A stretch of 64,000 bases of DNA from the NCBI GenBank assembly GCA_022606425.2, contig JAHDVF020000172.1, positions 806,001 through 870,000 of the forward strand, read 5' to 3'. Both the position numbers and the translations under genes were made by a program. This stretch comes from Lepidostoma basale (Eukaryota; Arthropoda; Insecta; Trichoptera; Lepidostomatidae). Each line of letters starts with the position of its first letter. Within the stretch, counting starts at the first letter, position 1. Under the pieces are notes generated by a model that did no database searches, had not been told where the DNA came from, and saw only the letters and a program-made list of their open reading frames with translations. Positions 22,481 through 32,579 of the stretch are shown in pieces.

Positions 22481-22600
22481 GATCTATTCTGGCAAAAAGC
22501 TGCTTATTTTGGAACATAGAAATTCAACTCTCCCTACATTTTTTAGGCGGTCTTCTAGGAGAACGATGACCAAGTAGAATTTTAAAGCTGAAACGAAAAT
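22481..22600 (-). mobile_element. RTE-like family Z, extreme 3' end
   Basis: ttttttaggcggtcttctag and a preceding ttcttcttcctcg match the ends at 18241 and 52738. Confidence 0.5.
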
Positions 22601-22746
22601 CGAAATCAAATCTAATAACAAAATGTCTAAGTTTATCGAAAATTAAATTTATAATTTTATAAATTTTTTTTTATATTTAGCGTGTTAGATTTTTCAATTA
22701 ATGGATTGCGAAGATGGATCTGATGGCTATTTTATCCTATAATTGT

Positions 22747-22782
22747 TAAAGATAATCAAATGATTTTACTGAAATTTCTTGA
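22747..22782 (-). repeat. Family D internal fragment
   Basis: agataatcaaatgattttac is the reverse complement of D-unit sequence (compare 3705-3722 and 40618-40638). It abuts the retrotransposon fragment that follows. Confidence 0.5.
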
Positions 22783-23120
22783 AGAAGCGTCTTCGACAGC
22801 GTCAGCACATACTGTTTTATCTCCCAGCATGCAGAACCAACCTGCCTCTGGTGATGCCGGTGGAGAGAGCAATCAAACTGCTGAACATGATGGCTTCGGA
22901 GATCCATGTCTTTCATATTCGTGAAAGTACTTTCAGAATACAAATACTCTTGACTTTGGAAAGTATCTTGTATTCCTAATGTCGAACCATCTCTCATGCG
23001 TTCCTGGTATTATATTAAATATTTATTATATTTTACCTGTTCTCAATAGATGTCTTAAACTATTATATAATAATTGTTTGTAATATCTTTTGAGAAAATA
23101 AACTGATTTGATTTGATTTG
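22765..23120 (+). mobile_element. CR1/Jockey-like non-LTR 3' end, copy 1
   Basis: Frame 22779-22979 reads LRQRQHILFYLPACRTNLPL followed by VMPVERAIKLLNMM and SEIHVFHIRESTF. This is colinear with the copy at 24345, so the reading frame is real retrotransposon protein. It is followed by a 3' UTR ending in ctgatttgatttgatttg, a microsatellite-type tail. Confidence 0.65.
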
Positions 23121-23124
23121 AAAA

Positions 23125-23215
23125 TAATTAAATAAAACAAGTTTTTTAACTATTTACTTCCACTTTTGTCTTTATTTCGACGGCGACCGGTTTCGCCAGG
23201 CTCGTGGCATCGACA
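23125..23215 (-). repeat. Family D arm with hammerhead-like core
   Basis: attaaataaaacaagttttt to gcgaccggtttcgccaggct matches the left arm at 3475. Minus-strand core reads AUGUCGA, stem II, GAAAC, CG, GUC; C3 is changed. The inverted partner is absent. Confidence 0.7.
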
Positions 23216-23254
23216 TACTGGTCTGTTCCACTATTATTATTATTATTACTGTTA

Positions 23255-23515
23255 AAATTTATAAGACTGTTATAATATCACAATTTATTTTTATTCACTG
23301 AGAGTGTCGGGTCAGCTGTTTCGCCAACTGCTGTTGGCATGGCCAGGCATTGTAACACCTGATGATGCCAAAACAGCTGTCGCGACACTCTCGCTGAATA
23401 AAAAGTAATTGTGATATTATAACAGTTTTATAAATTTTAACTGTAATAATGTTGAAGTATTTTAGTGTTTTGGCCAAAACAATCGACTATTTAATTATTA
23501 TTATTATTATTATTG
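23255..23515. repeat. Family A foldback, both cores damaged
   Basis: Arms agagtgtcgggtcagctgtt and aacagctgtcgcgacactct face each other. The right core keeps CTGATGA, but the second half of stem II and GAAAC are deleted. The left core has lost CTGATGA. Right terminus tagtgttttggccaaaacaa. Confidence 0.8.
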
Positions 23516-23517
23516 GA

Positions 23518-23690
23518 GTGAGATATTTTACCTCGCTAGGGTATCAAACGTATATTATTGTTCCATTTCAAGACGATGCATGTCATTCCTATTAAATATC
23601 ACAAAAAAACTCCTAGAGAAATCGCAATTTCATAATCATTAAGTATTTAATTTGAAGTTTTACCTACATATTTTTCAAGAAATAATATAA
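23518..23690 (+). repeat. Family E, decayed
   Basis: gatgcatgtcattcctatta, aactcctagagaaatcgc, atttaatttgaagttttacc and tcaagaaataata preserve the E right-arm order. Confidence 0.5.
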
Positions 23691-23699
23691 CAATTAAAA

Positions 23700-24340
23700 C
23701 TATTAACAAGGGTTTTTCGTTTTTTTTATCATCAGCGTAATAGGAGTATTTATTTTTTGTAGATTTTAGTCTACAATCTTTAAATCAAATCAATTGTACA
23801 AACATATATATATTGCACAACTTTCGAAAGAAAACTTTTTATTTTTTTATACTCTTGAATATTTTATACATTTAAAAAAAATTATTAAAAAAAATATTTA
23901 TTAAAAAAAATTATCAAAGGTACATTATGCGTGCAAACTTTAATATTGAAAACGCTATTTATAATGAGTAACTTTGTTATAAGAAACCTTTAATAATAAT
24001 AAATAAATAAAAATAATGCTAATTAACTTAAAAGGGAGAAATTATGAGGAAGTGAAACAATAGTTATATGCCGTATGCATACATAGTATTTGAAATATTT
24101 TTCTGTACATACAAACAAAAAATGTATTATATATTTTTTACTAATTCTAAGTACATTTCTAGTTGGATTTTTCTCAAGTAAAAAAGATATCCAATTTCAT
24201 ATATTAAATGGACATATAAATAATATTCTTTAAATAATTACATATGCTGTTATTTTATTTGCAGATTTTCTAATAGTTAATCCTCTATTTAAACGTAAAC
24301 CGTGTGATTTTTTTACTAGTTCTCTATATCCTGGAGGGTT
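23700..24340. other. Very AT-rich DNA, nothing recognised
   Basis: Runs of A and T only; no repeat family or coding signal seen. Confidence 0.5.
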
Positions 24341-24344
24341 TTCG

Positions 24345-24690
24345 GCTTTTTATCCCTGATATATATCTTCGACGGCGACAGCATAGATTGTTTTACCTAC
24401 CGGCCGCCACAACCAACCTACCTTTGGTGACACCGGTGGAAAGAATAATCAATCTGCTGAACGCTGTCTCCTCGGAGATCGACGTCTTTCATATTATTGA
24501 AAGTACGTTCAAAAGGCAAATACTCTTAATTCTGGAGAGTATCCTGTCTTCCTAATTTTGAACCATCTCTCATGGGTTTCTGGTAGTATACTATACACAA
24601 TATATTATTTTACCTGTTCTCAATAGATGCCCTAAAAATTAATTTTGTAATGTCTATTTATGAAATAAACTGATTTGATTTCATTTCATT
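24345..24690 (+). mobile_element. CR1/Jockey-like non-LTR 3' end, copy 2
   Basis: LRRRQHRLFYLPAATTNLPL with TPVERIINLLNAVSSEID and FHIIESTFKRQILL, colinear with copy 1 at 22765 in protein and in the 3' UTR (ttacctgttctcaatagatg). Ends ctgatttgatttcatttc. The shared downstream tail supports one retrotransposon family. Confidence 0.65.
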
Positions 24691-25089
24691 TGATTAAACC
24701 ATATTTATATTTTTTATAATAATATCAAACCAAAATTCTATTATATTTCCTAAAACATTGGTTATTCATGTGGTATGTTTTTTTAAAATAAAATATTATG
24801 TGAAAATTTTTTCTAGAATTTCAATATTACATCAAAATGATAATAACATTTATTTAACAATACCAATTTATTAACACATTTTTAGAATAGTTAAAAGTGA
24901 TTGAATCGTTTATGTTTGTGATGGATGTAAACGCAATTGTTTTGTCGATTTTATAGAGATTTTAATTCTAATGAAAATGTTAACATTAGTAACAAATTTG
25001 TTTCGCCTAGCGAGGACACACTCAAACTTCGTCACTAATATTAAACATTTTATATAAATAAAATATTCAAAATCTATTGGCCCCAAACA

Positions 25090-25420
25090 GTGTCAAATGC
25101 CGTTCTCTGGACCATGGCAGGTGAAAAGCCAATTAGAGAACAAGTCGCTAGGCGCAAATGGCAGTGGATCGGTCACACTCTGAGACAGAACCCAGCCTGC
25201 ATCGCTCAGGGCGCACTAGACTGGTCCCCAATGGGGGGAAAGAGAAAGCGAGGCAGACCTAGAGCCACCTGGAGAAGAACCCTGCAGGACGAGGTTAAGG
25301 CAGCAGGTCTCACTTGGGACGATGTTAAGCATCAGGCATGCGATAGAGTCGGGTGGAGAAGATTCCTTGAGGCCCTATGCACCACGGAGGTGTGACAGGA
25401 CAAAAAGAAGAAGAAGAAGA
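25090..25420 (+). mobile_element. RTE-like family K, 3' end
   Basis: A single 101-codon frame: REQVARRKWQWIGHTLRQNP, GALDWSPMGGKRKRGRPRAT and WRRTLQDEVKAAGLTWDDVK, with DRVGWRRFLEALC at the end. The stop is followed by ggacaaaaagaagaagaag, the element tail. The intact frame over the retained part suggests a fairly young copy. Only one copy in the window. Confidence 0.85.
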
Positions 25421-25494
25421 TATAAATAAATATACCTCTATAGTTAGTTAGTACCTTTATATGTGGGAGATGCCTATTGGTGGCGATGAGGTTC

Positions 25495-25625
25495 GCAACC
25501 CATCACACCGCGTCTCCCGCGGGGCGAAAAGAGAAGGATGGAGTGCCGCATCGGTTAAAATGTGACAGTCCATTCTTTCTGCCTACCCTTTCGGGGAGAC
25601 GGCGTGATGGTTAGTTAGTTAGTTA
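25495..25625. mobile_element. Two inverted RTE1 termini
   Basis: caacccatcacaccgcgtct is a minus-strand RTE1 end. ccctttcggggagacggcgt followed by gatggttagttagttagtta is a plus-strand end with TTAG tail. They meet head to head within about 130 bp. Confidence 0.65.
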
Positions 25626-25703
25626 TATACCTCTAAAACCAACAAAACAATCGCGTTTATATTATAATTTTTAATACGAATTAAAATTTTCTATTTTCTA
25701 GAT

Positions 25704-26016
25704 CCTAGGTTCTCAAAGTGGGCGATAACGCCCCCTTGTGGGCGTTTGAGACATTCGGGGGGGGGGGGGGGGCAGTAGAAGACCCAAAAAAATTGAGAGC
25801 GTGGGCAGATAAAAAAATATAGTCTAAAAAGACAAAAAAACATGCTATTCACGTAGGTAGTAATAAAGCAAATTAAACTTAAATGTTGGTTTATTTTGTT
25901 ATTGTATGTGTTATAATCATTTTCCCATATTTCGAATAATTTTATGGGAGGGGGGCGTTGAACGTTTATTTTTATCGTAAAGGGGGCGGTGGCCCAGAAA
26001 AGATTGGAAACCAATG
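25704..26016. mobile_element. Non-autonomous hAT-type element, 313 bp
   Basis: Flanked by the exact 8-bp duplication TTCTAGAT (25696-25703 and 26017-26024). Ends cctaggttctcaaagtgggc and, reversed, cattggtttccaatc are imperfect hAT-style termini. Internal cgcccccttgtgggcgtttg and a 16-base G run (25757-25772) are typical of such elements. No transposase; open frames across it are incidental. Confidence 0.85.
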
Positions 26017-26050
26017 TTCTAGATGATACAATAAATCTTTTTTTAAATCT

Positions 26051-26276
26051 AACATGTTTCACCATTCTAAGGCATTATCAAATATTTTTATATTTTCTTT
26101 ATAATTGTTGATAAATCTTGATAATTGATATTTAATAATGCTTTAGAAAGGCGTAACATGTCATTCCCATTAATTATAATAAAACTTCTAGAAAACATAC
26201 GTTTTCTTTCGTAATAATTATTGATTATGGAGTAACATCATTGTTCAAGAAACAATAAATAGAATTCCACAGTGAA
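26051..26276. repeat. Family E foldback
   Basis: Left acatgtttcaccattctaag and gcattatcaaat; right taatgctttagaaaggcgta, acatgtcattcccatt, acttctagaaaacatacg, tgttcaagaaacaataaata. Arms pair for the central 30 bases. Confidence 0.75.
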
Positions 26277-26311
26277 CGTTTTAACCTTTAATATATAATA
26301 TTATATATAAA

Positions 26312-26499
26312 TTAATATACTTAGGAAATTGAAAATAACTTTGTTCAATCCACTATTTATTAAAAAACTTGACATGTTTCGGAGAATGCCTTCATCTTCC
26401 AAGATGGAGGTATCCTCCGAAACATGTGGTGTTTTTTTAAATATTTTTTAAATAAATAGTGGATTAAACAAAGTTATTTTAAATTTCCTAAGTATATTA
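26312..26499. repeat. Family B foldback, complete
   Basis: A near-perfect palindrome of about 90-bp arms with virtually no loop: tatacttaggaaattg left, aatttcctaagtatatta right. The right core reads CAAGA, U, GGAGG-UAU-CCUCC, GAAAC, AU, GUG. The left core on the other strand has GGAAGA and keeps GAAAC and GUC. Both cores are hammerhead-like but altered at C3/U4 or the cleavage base. Confidence 0.85.
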
Positions 26500-26857
26500 C
26501 TATGGAATTTTACATTGTTAATGCCTTAGCGTTCAATAAATATAAATTTATAAAAACTTCACTACAGCAGTATACTTAATGTAAGTTTCCCTGGTTTTTC
26601 CACTGTAGTTAACTATCAGTTGAAAGCATTCATTGAATGCATTCTATTATGTAGTTCCTCTCTGCAAAATGCTGAAAAGAAGGGAGATAAAAACGGATAG
26701 CTTTCCTTCTTAAGTGGGTCACCGGGATATTTAGTTTATTCTTCGTATATATGTACATATAACCCACTTCCGCAAGGATACGTACATATTATTTTTCTCG
26801 GAAGAAGTAAATACAATGTCATTGGTTTACAATAAATATATATTATATTATATATGA

Positions 26858-27070
26858 AGACCTTCGTGGCAGAGTGGTAAGAGCTTTGACTACCATTCCG
26901 TAGGTCCTTGGTTCGATTTCCGAAGATGGCAGTGTGATTTTCACACTGCCTTTGGTCTGGTGTAGAATTCACGTGACAATAAAATAGCGATAGATTATCT
27001 ACCTAACATATGTCACGAGAATCAATATAATAGCTTAAAAAACAAATTGTATACAGTAATTGTTGTATAA
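26858..27070 (+). mobile_element. tRNA-derived SINE, plus strand
   Basis: gaccttcgtggcagagtggt at the head, B box ggttcgatttccg, body cacgtgacaataaaa and atcaatataatagc, end gtatacagtaattgttgt. Complete with slight decay in the B box. Confidence 0.85.
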
Positions 27071-27232
27071 AAAAATTTTTTAAATGTAAGAGCCCGAACG
27101 AAATAATGATTATGGATGATTTCAATAGTGTTATATAAATCTTGAATTCAGTTTAAATAATATACATGTTTTAATAATATATAGGTATGTTAATCGTACA
27201 TTAAGTTTAAATAGTATAATGTAACAATAACA

Positions 27233-27285
27233 ACAACAACAAACCATCACGCCGTTTCCCCGTAGGGATAGGCAGAGAGAATATA
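27233..27285 (-). mobile_element. RTE1 extreme 3' end, CAA-tail subfamily
   Basis: caacaacaacaaaccatcac followed by gccgtttccccgtaggg. Only about 50 bases of element remain, a very short 5' truncation. Confidence 0.75.
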
Positions 27286-27494
27286 AGGAAGATTTAAACT
27301 TCTCAAATATTTTTTATATTTGAAAAAGTCCGTGAACATTTTTTAGAATACAAGTGAAAGCCATTCAATTAAACTTGGAAGGCGTTTTACATTCTGGGTT
27401 CAATAAATTTTTAATTATGTTAATGTTTTGAATATAGAAATCCGCTGATTGGATTATAATATCAAATTAAGTTAAACCAATATATTTTCATTGT

Positions 27495-27725
27495 TTCTTG
27501 AACAACGATGTAAATCTCCTCGTTAAATAATTAATACGAATGAAAGTTTATCATAATTAATGAGAATGGCATTTTCGCCTTTCTTAAGCATTATCAAATA
27601 CCTTTCAATTATCAATATTTATCAAAATTATCAATAACGCCTTAGAAAGGTTAAACATGTCATTCCCATAAATAATAATAAATCTTCTAACAAACAGACG
27701 ATTTCATTCGTATTAATTATTACCA
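27495..27725. repeat. Family E foldback
   Basis: Left arm cattgtttcttgaacaacga, gcctttcttaagcattatca; right arm aataacgccttagaaagg, ttaaacatgtcattcccat, aatcttctaacaaacagacg. The right core has TAAAC in place of GAAAC. Confidence 0.75.
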
Positions 27726-27777
27726 GCACATTGGGACCAAATCAAATGGAAACGTATTTCGCATTCAGCCATTATTA

Positions 27778-27940
27778 AGTGATTTGACTGCCATACCGAA
27801 GGTCCCGGGTTCGGTTCCTGGGGATGGTAGTGTGATTGTCACACTATATTTGGTCAGGTGCAGAATTCACGCGACAATAAAATGGCGATAGACTAGCTAC
27901 CTACTCGTATCGCACGTCACGAAAATCAATATGATATTTA
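27778..27940 (+). mobile_element. tRNA-derived SINE, head truncated
   Basis: Starts in the anticodon-like part (actgccataccgaaggtccc). The B box ggttcggttcctg and the body to acgaaaatcaatatgat are present. The A box is missing. Confidence 0.8.
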
Positions 27941-28017
27941 TACTCTTTACATCGATTTGGCTCGCGCTGCAATGATGTAAAGAGGGATTATACAAAATAA
28001 TAATAATAATAATAATA

Positions 28018-28255
28018 ATAATTATCCATTGTTTTGACCGAATCACTATTGTACGTCTACAATATTAACTGTTTAAACATAAAACGCTGTTTATGGTATG
28101 ACAATTTTTAATTATTTTTTAATTTTCGCGACAGCTGTTTCGTCAAACAATGTTTAATAATTATTGTAACGCCTGATGATGCCAAGATATGTAGACGAAA
28201 CGTGATACCATAAACAGCGTTTAATATTTTAACAGTAAATAATGAATAGTCCATT
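28018..28255. repeat. Family A foldback
   Basis: Outer sequence tccattgttttgaccgaatc left; aatagtccattgttttggcc right. Arms carry tttcgcgacagctgtttcgt and cctgatgatgccaag, then agacgaaacgtgataccata. The right copy has CUGAUGA and GAAAC, but the GUC segment is replaced by GUG. Confidence 0.8.
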
Positions 28256-28344
28256 GTTTTGGCCGAAACACTGTGATACTTAAACATTATAAACTGTTAA
28301 ATTAAAACACTTTGTTTTATGTATCACAATTGTATTTTTATTTT

Positions 28345-28390
28345 ACGCGACAGTTGTTTCGTCAACCTATGTTGACATCATCAGGTGTTA
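28345..28390 (-). ncRNA. Hammerhead-like motif, family A, minus
   Basis: Complete core on the minus strand: CUGAUGA, extra U, stem II GUCAAC-AUAG-GUUGAC, GAAAC, AACU, GUC. Stem I is poor: GCG after the cleavage site lies opposite CAC, giving two pairs and a C-A mismatch. Confidence 0.55.
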
Positions 28391-28404
28391 CAATAATATT
28401 ATTG

Positions 28405-28451
28405 TAATACCTGATGATGTAAACATATATGTTGATGAAAGAGCTGTCGCG
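28405..28451 (+). ncRNA. Hammerhead-like motif, family A, plus, altered
   Basis: CUGAUGA at 28411-28417, stem II weakened (AAC over GUU with AU loop), GAAAG instead of GAAAC, AGCU, GUC. Faces the minus-strand motif across the central palindrome. Confidence 0.45.
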
Positions 28452-28539
28452 TAAAATAAAAATACAATTGTGATACCTACATAAAACAAAGTTTTTTTAA
28501 TTTAACAGTTAATAATAATAATAATATTATCTTTGTCTC

Positions 28540-29470
28540 ATTTGATTGATACAATTATTAAATTATTATTATATAAACAGTTACACTTACAAATAGCACA
28601 AAAACTAGGCTACCACTGAATTCTAGGAAGACTATTTTCTTAAAATTGTTTACACCTTTAAATAATTATTTGATTAATTTTAATACAGGTATGTGCTAAT
28701 TGGAGGCTTGTCAGTAATCGACTAGATCAAATTGACTTGTAGCATTCCACCACACCTAGTTTCTGAAAATTGCTCGAGTAATTATTTAATTATCTTTATT
28801 TAGCTGTTGCGTGTCAAGTCTGCTATTCCCCCAATCAAGCTGCAGTCGCCATCATTAGCCAAGAGGTTTAGAGTTGTTTACCGCAATTAGCCGTTCGATA
28901 ACCGCGAGTTAAATGGCCTAGCCGATGCAAAACACATCATTTACATCTGTTATACATTCCAAAGTGGGAGTTGGCGATTTCGCAGATAGCCTAAGGAGAA
29001 CTCTTCCCATTGGTCCATCGGTCGAAAGCGAGAATTTTCAAAGGCCCGGTTGGTTACGTGGGGCGAAGACAGCCTCTTACCAATCATCTCGTGGAGCAAA
29101 ACTAATTGCCTTGTCGTGTTATGTTTATTTTTTTCGCCTCGGGAATATAGTTGTACATAATTGTCGGTGTAAGAACTGACTGGATGATTTTTACTCTGCA
29201 CACCGGTGATTGGTGAAGCAGAGAGATATGTACTGGATGTTTATGTTCTAGAGCGGCTAACAACTTCACAAAGTTCGTTGGCACTGCTTTTTACGCGAGT
29301 TCAATGATATCAAATTTGATTTATAGCATTTTAAAGATGTAACTTCAATGTACACTGATGATGAATAAGTTATTAGATTAGAGTATTATCAAACCGACGT
29401 AACGTTTTCTTAAAGAAAGCGTCGACCTTTTTCTAACGCGTAAATTTACAGACAAATTATAATTTAACAT
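28540..29470. other. Single-copy, GC-richer island
   Basis: 28700-29300 stands out from its AT-rich surroundings (ccaatcaagctgcagtcgcc, ccgttcgataaccgcgagtt) and shares nothing with the repeats. Open frames of about 84 codons overlap on both strands without motifs. Possible conserved non-coding DNA or an exon; unproven. Confidence 0.35.
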
Positions 29471-29474
29471 TTTT

Positions 29475-29690
29475 TTTACGAATGAAAACGTCTGTTTTTA
29501 GAAGTTTTATTATATTTTATAGGAATAATATATTTCGCGTTGCAATTTTTTAATCAAATGATTGATAATGTCTAAGCAAGGCGAAATGTGTCATTTCCAT
29601 AAAATATAATAAAAATTCTAGAAAACAGACTTTTTAATTATTCAATACTGAGTTTTAAATCATTGTTCAATAGACAATATATATAATATT
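29475..29690. repeat. Family E foldback
   Basis: acgaatgaaaacgtctgttt and tatttcgcgttgca left; gattgataatgtctaagcaa, ggcgaaatgtgtcatttcca, aattctagaaaacagac right. The core has GAAAU in place of GAAAC. Confidence 0.75.
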
Positions 29691-29699
29691 ATATTAAAT

Positions 29700-31140
29700 A
29701 AGTGTATGTTTTTTTTATGAATTATATAACTAAAAAATTATACAATAATTGAAATCCAATTAATCACAATAAGATTATTTTTACTTAGTTAAAATTTATT
29801 TGTTTTATTAAAATATAATAGAAAAGGTTGATAGGCTTTATTGGATATATTGATTTAATTCATCAATTTTTTTTTATCTAATTAGAAAATCAAAATTTAT
29901 AAGTTTAAATTTTAGTAATCTAACTGATGTTTCATATTTTTGTCACATTTGTCTTGTTCTTCTTAATATCATCATTTATTTAATTTTAATTTAGTTAAAT
30001 ACACTTGCACATTGAATAAAACTCCAAAACATGTGTTAAATAATTTAATTTTTATAAAACTATTTTAGTGTCTATTTTTTATAAAATTTCGTTATCTTGG
30101 TACTTTTTGTAATATATAAAAATATCACTTCATTTTGAACACTTTTAATATTTTTTATAAAACTGTTACGTTTAAAAATATGAACACGAACGAAATCCGG
30201 TTGGTTAAAGCTTCTAATCACTTTGCACAAAATCACAAATAACTGTCGAAAGTGTGTATTCAATCTAAGAAAAAAAACATTTATTTATGTAAATAAAATA
30301 ATAATAAATATAATAAAAATATGCAATATTGTTAGATTGGTCGATATAACGGACCTGAACTTCCACGGTGGAAGACGATGTCTTGCAAAGATCTTGCTCA
30401 GTAAAATGTTTTCACTGCGGTGGAAATCGAGGTTTTTATACTGTGCTGGGGTTCAATTCCTGGTAGGTCACCCTCGATGGAAACAGACCGTCCAATTCTC
30501 AAGAAGAACCGATTTTACTAGGAATCAGGGTTTAATGATTTTTAATACACTCACACAGGTATCCTTAGCTATCAGACCTTTCAGTGTATTGGACACCACA
30601 CCAACACTGCCAAGACACATTTGGAAATGATTTATAACAAAGTTATCACGGATGTGTATTGGTCGAAGAGATTAATCTCTGCAGCTTCAATTGCGATGGT
30701 GATCTTTGATTTATCTCTTAGCATGTTCAATGGATTTCCTAGGAATCGCGGCCATTTTGTGGCTGGGTAGTTAATCAAATTGCTTGAAGGGGATCGACAG
30801 TGATTTTCATCGCGCGTCTCCTGGCTTGGTCCACGGCTCGCAGCCGAAGTCAAATCTCTTACACGGTGTTGGTATTTCAAATTAACTTTTTATTAGTAAC
30901 TGCTGTTGATTAGAGGCGGAACAAGGAATTTTCAGGTACATTTTTTGTTTCTAAAACAATGATTTATAAAATATATTAAAATGTATGTATGAAGGAAAAA
31001 AAACTTTAGTAATATTATAAATACTTAAAATTAATGAATACATTTTAATATATATAAAACCTTATATTTTAATAAAAAATCCTTGAAGACGGGCATTTAT
31101 ATTGTTTAGAATTCCATAGTTAAACTGGAAGGAGCATTTT
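29700..31140. other. AT-rich DNA with one unassigned island
   Basis: 30340-30860 has mixed composition and a 135-codon frame ending at 30630, with no family motif. gggttcaattcctggtaggt near 30451 resembles a tRNA B box but lacks an A box. No call made. Confidence 0.35.
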
Positions 31141-31146
31141 TTTTCT

Positions 31147-31372
31147 TGTGTACAACGGGTCGATTGAACCAAATTACTGTATACAATTTATTTTAGCTAT
31201 TATATTGATTCTTATGCCATGTAAGAGGTAGCCAAACTATCGCCATTTTATTGTCACGAGAATTCTATACCAGACCAAAGACAGTGTGACAATCACACTG
31301 CCATCGCCGGGAATCGAACCTGGGACCTTCAGTATGGAAGTCAAAGCTCTTACCACTCTGCCACGAAGGTCG
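31147..31372 (-). mobile_element. tRNA-derived SINE, full length
   Basis: Minus-strand head gaccttcgtggcagagtggt at 31372, B box GGTTCGATTCCC, terminal gtatacagtaatttggttc. Same orientation as 10449. Confidence 0.85.
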
Positions 31373-31984
31373 GCAATTTATAATACTATAATATTAATAT
31401 CCACTTAATTTATTGAATATTTAAAAAATAAAAATCGCTTTTTTCAAAGGTAACCCCATCCTCAGGTGTAAATAAAAGTAATGTAAAATTATATAATAAA
31501 AAATATATTTCTTCCATTATTATCTGGCCATACTAAATTATATTTTCTTAACATGTCTGTCAACTTTCCAATCATAGGGAAAACGATGTTTTAATTTACA
31601 TAAAAATCATGTTTTCTATTTTAATTACAGTTTTTAAAATCGGTTACAATTTTCGAATGTTTATATGAAGTTACGGTTTAAAGTAATGTTATTTTTTCGT
31701 TATATTACTGTGGAAGAAATGAATAATCCTATATATTTTAATTAATACGAATGAAAACGTTAGTTTCTAGAAGCTTTATTATATTTTATGAGAATGCCAT
31801 GTTTTGCCCTTCTAAGACATTATCAAATGTGGCGAAATTTCAGCTCGTTGCTGTTTATATATGTTAAACTAGTAAATGGAGCAGAATATGGTAATTAACA
31901 ATAATTAATGTGGCTTTATATAATTTTAACAAATAATTATTCAGGTAGGCCCAGAAATACTGAAAAGTGTTTCTTGGAACTCGT

Positions 31985-32200
31985 TAAAAAAATTATGACA
32001 GCTGTTTCATCAACCTATGTTGACATCATCAGGTGTTACAATCTGTGATATTGTCAACATAGGTTGCGAAACAGCTGTCGCGTAAAATAAAAGTAAAAAT
32101 ACAATTGTGATACATAAAACAAAGTTTTTTTTAATTGAATAGTTTACAATATTAAAGTATCATAGTGTTTCGGCCAAAACAATGAACTATTTAATGATTA
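31985..32200. repeat. Family A element nested in the large foldback
   Basis: Left arm ttatgacagctgtttcatca, right arm aggttgcgaaacagctgtcg, right terminus agtgtttcggccaaaacaat. The right core has lost CUGAUGA. Confidence 0.8.
31995..32040 (-). ncRNA. Hammerhead-like motif, family A
   Basis: Minus strand: CUGAUGA, extra U, stem II GUCAAC-AUAG-GUUGAU, GAAAC, AGCU, GUC. Core complete; the closing pair of stem II is G-U; stem I not evident. Confidence 0.55.
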
Positions 32201-32579
32201 CATAGTAAGTGAATACTAAATGACATTATATAAATCAAAATAGTTTTTTGAGGTGAGACGAAATAAAGTGTTTCTAATAAAAACATATTTTTACAAATTG
32301 TTTACAAATGATTTTACATATTTCAAGGAAATTAATGATTATTTGATGAACATGTATAAAGCCACATAAATTTTCGTTAATTACCATATTCTGCTTCATT
32401 TACTAGTGTGCATATATGAACAGCAACGAGCTGAAATTTCGCCACATTTGATAATGCCTTAGAAGGGCTAAACATGTCATTTCCTAATGTAATAAAACTT
32501 CAAGAAAACTGACGTTTTCATTCGTATTAATTATTCAATATGGAGTTTTAGATCATTGTTCAAGAAACAATAAAATACT

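Larger units (their letters stand above)
28256..28530. repeat. Family A foldback, best-preserved pair
   Basis: Arms run outward from a central palindrome (caataatattattg near 28391) to tgtatcacaattgtattttt and its complement. Contains two facing hammerhead-like motifs, annotated separately. Confidence 0.85.
31735..32575. repeat. Large family E foldback, about 840 bp
   Basis: Arms of about 200 bp or more pair from acgaatgaaaacgttagttt (31747) through ggcgaaatttcagctcgttg and gcagaatatggtaattaac to atgtggctttata on the left, with complements at 32350-32550. The longest inverted repeat in the window. Its middle is occupied by a family A element. Confidence 0.85.

Noticed and set aside
25691..26065. 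124-codon minus-strand protein with PPPPP run
   Set aside because: It lies over the hAT-type element; the proline run is its G run.
26858..26940. Functional tRNA gene
   Set aside because: A and B boxes are present, but there is no sound acceptor or anticodon stem, and the sequence continues into a repeated SINE body.
29345..29375. Hammerhead-like core at cactgatgatgaa
   Set aside because: No stem II partner and no GAAAC downstream.
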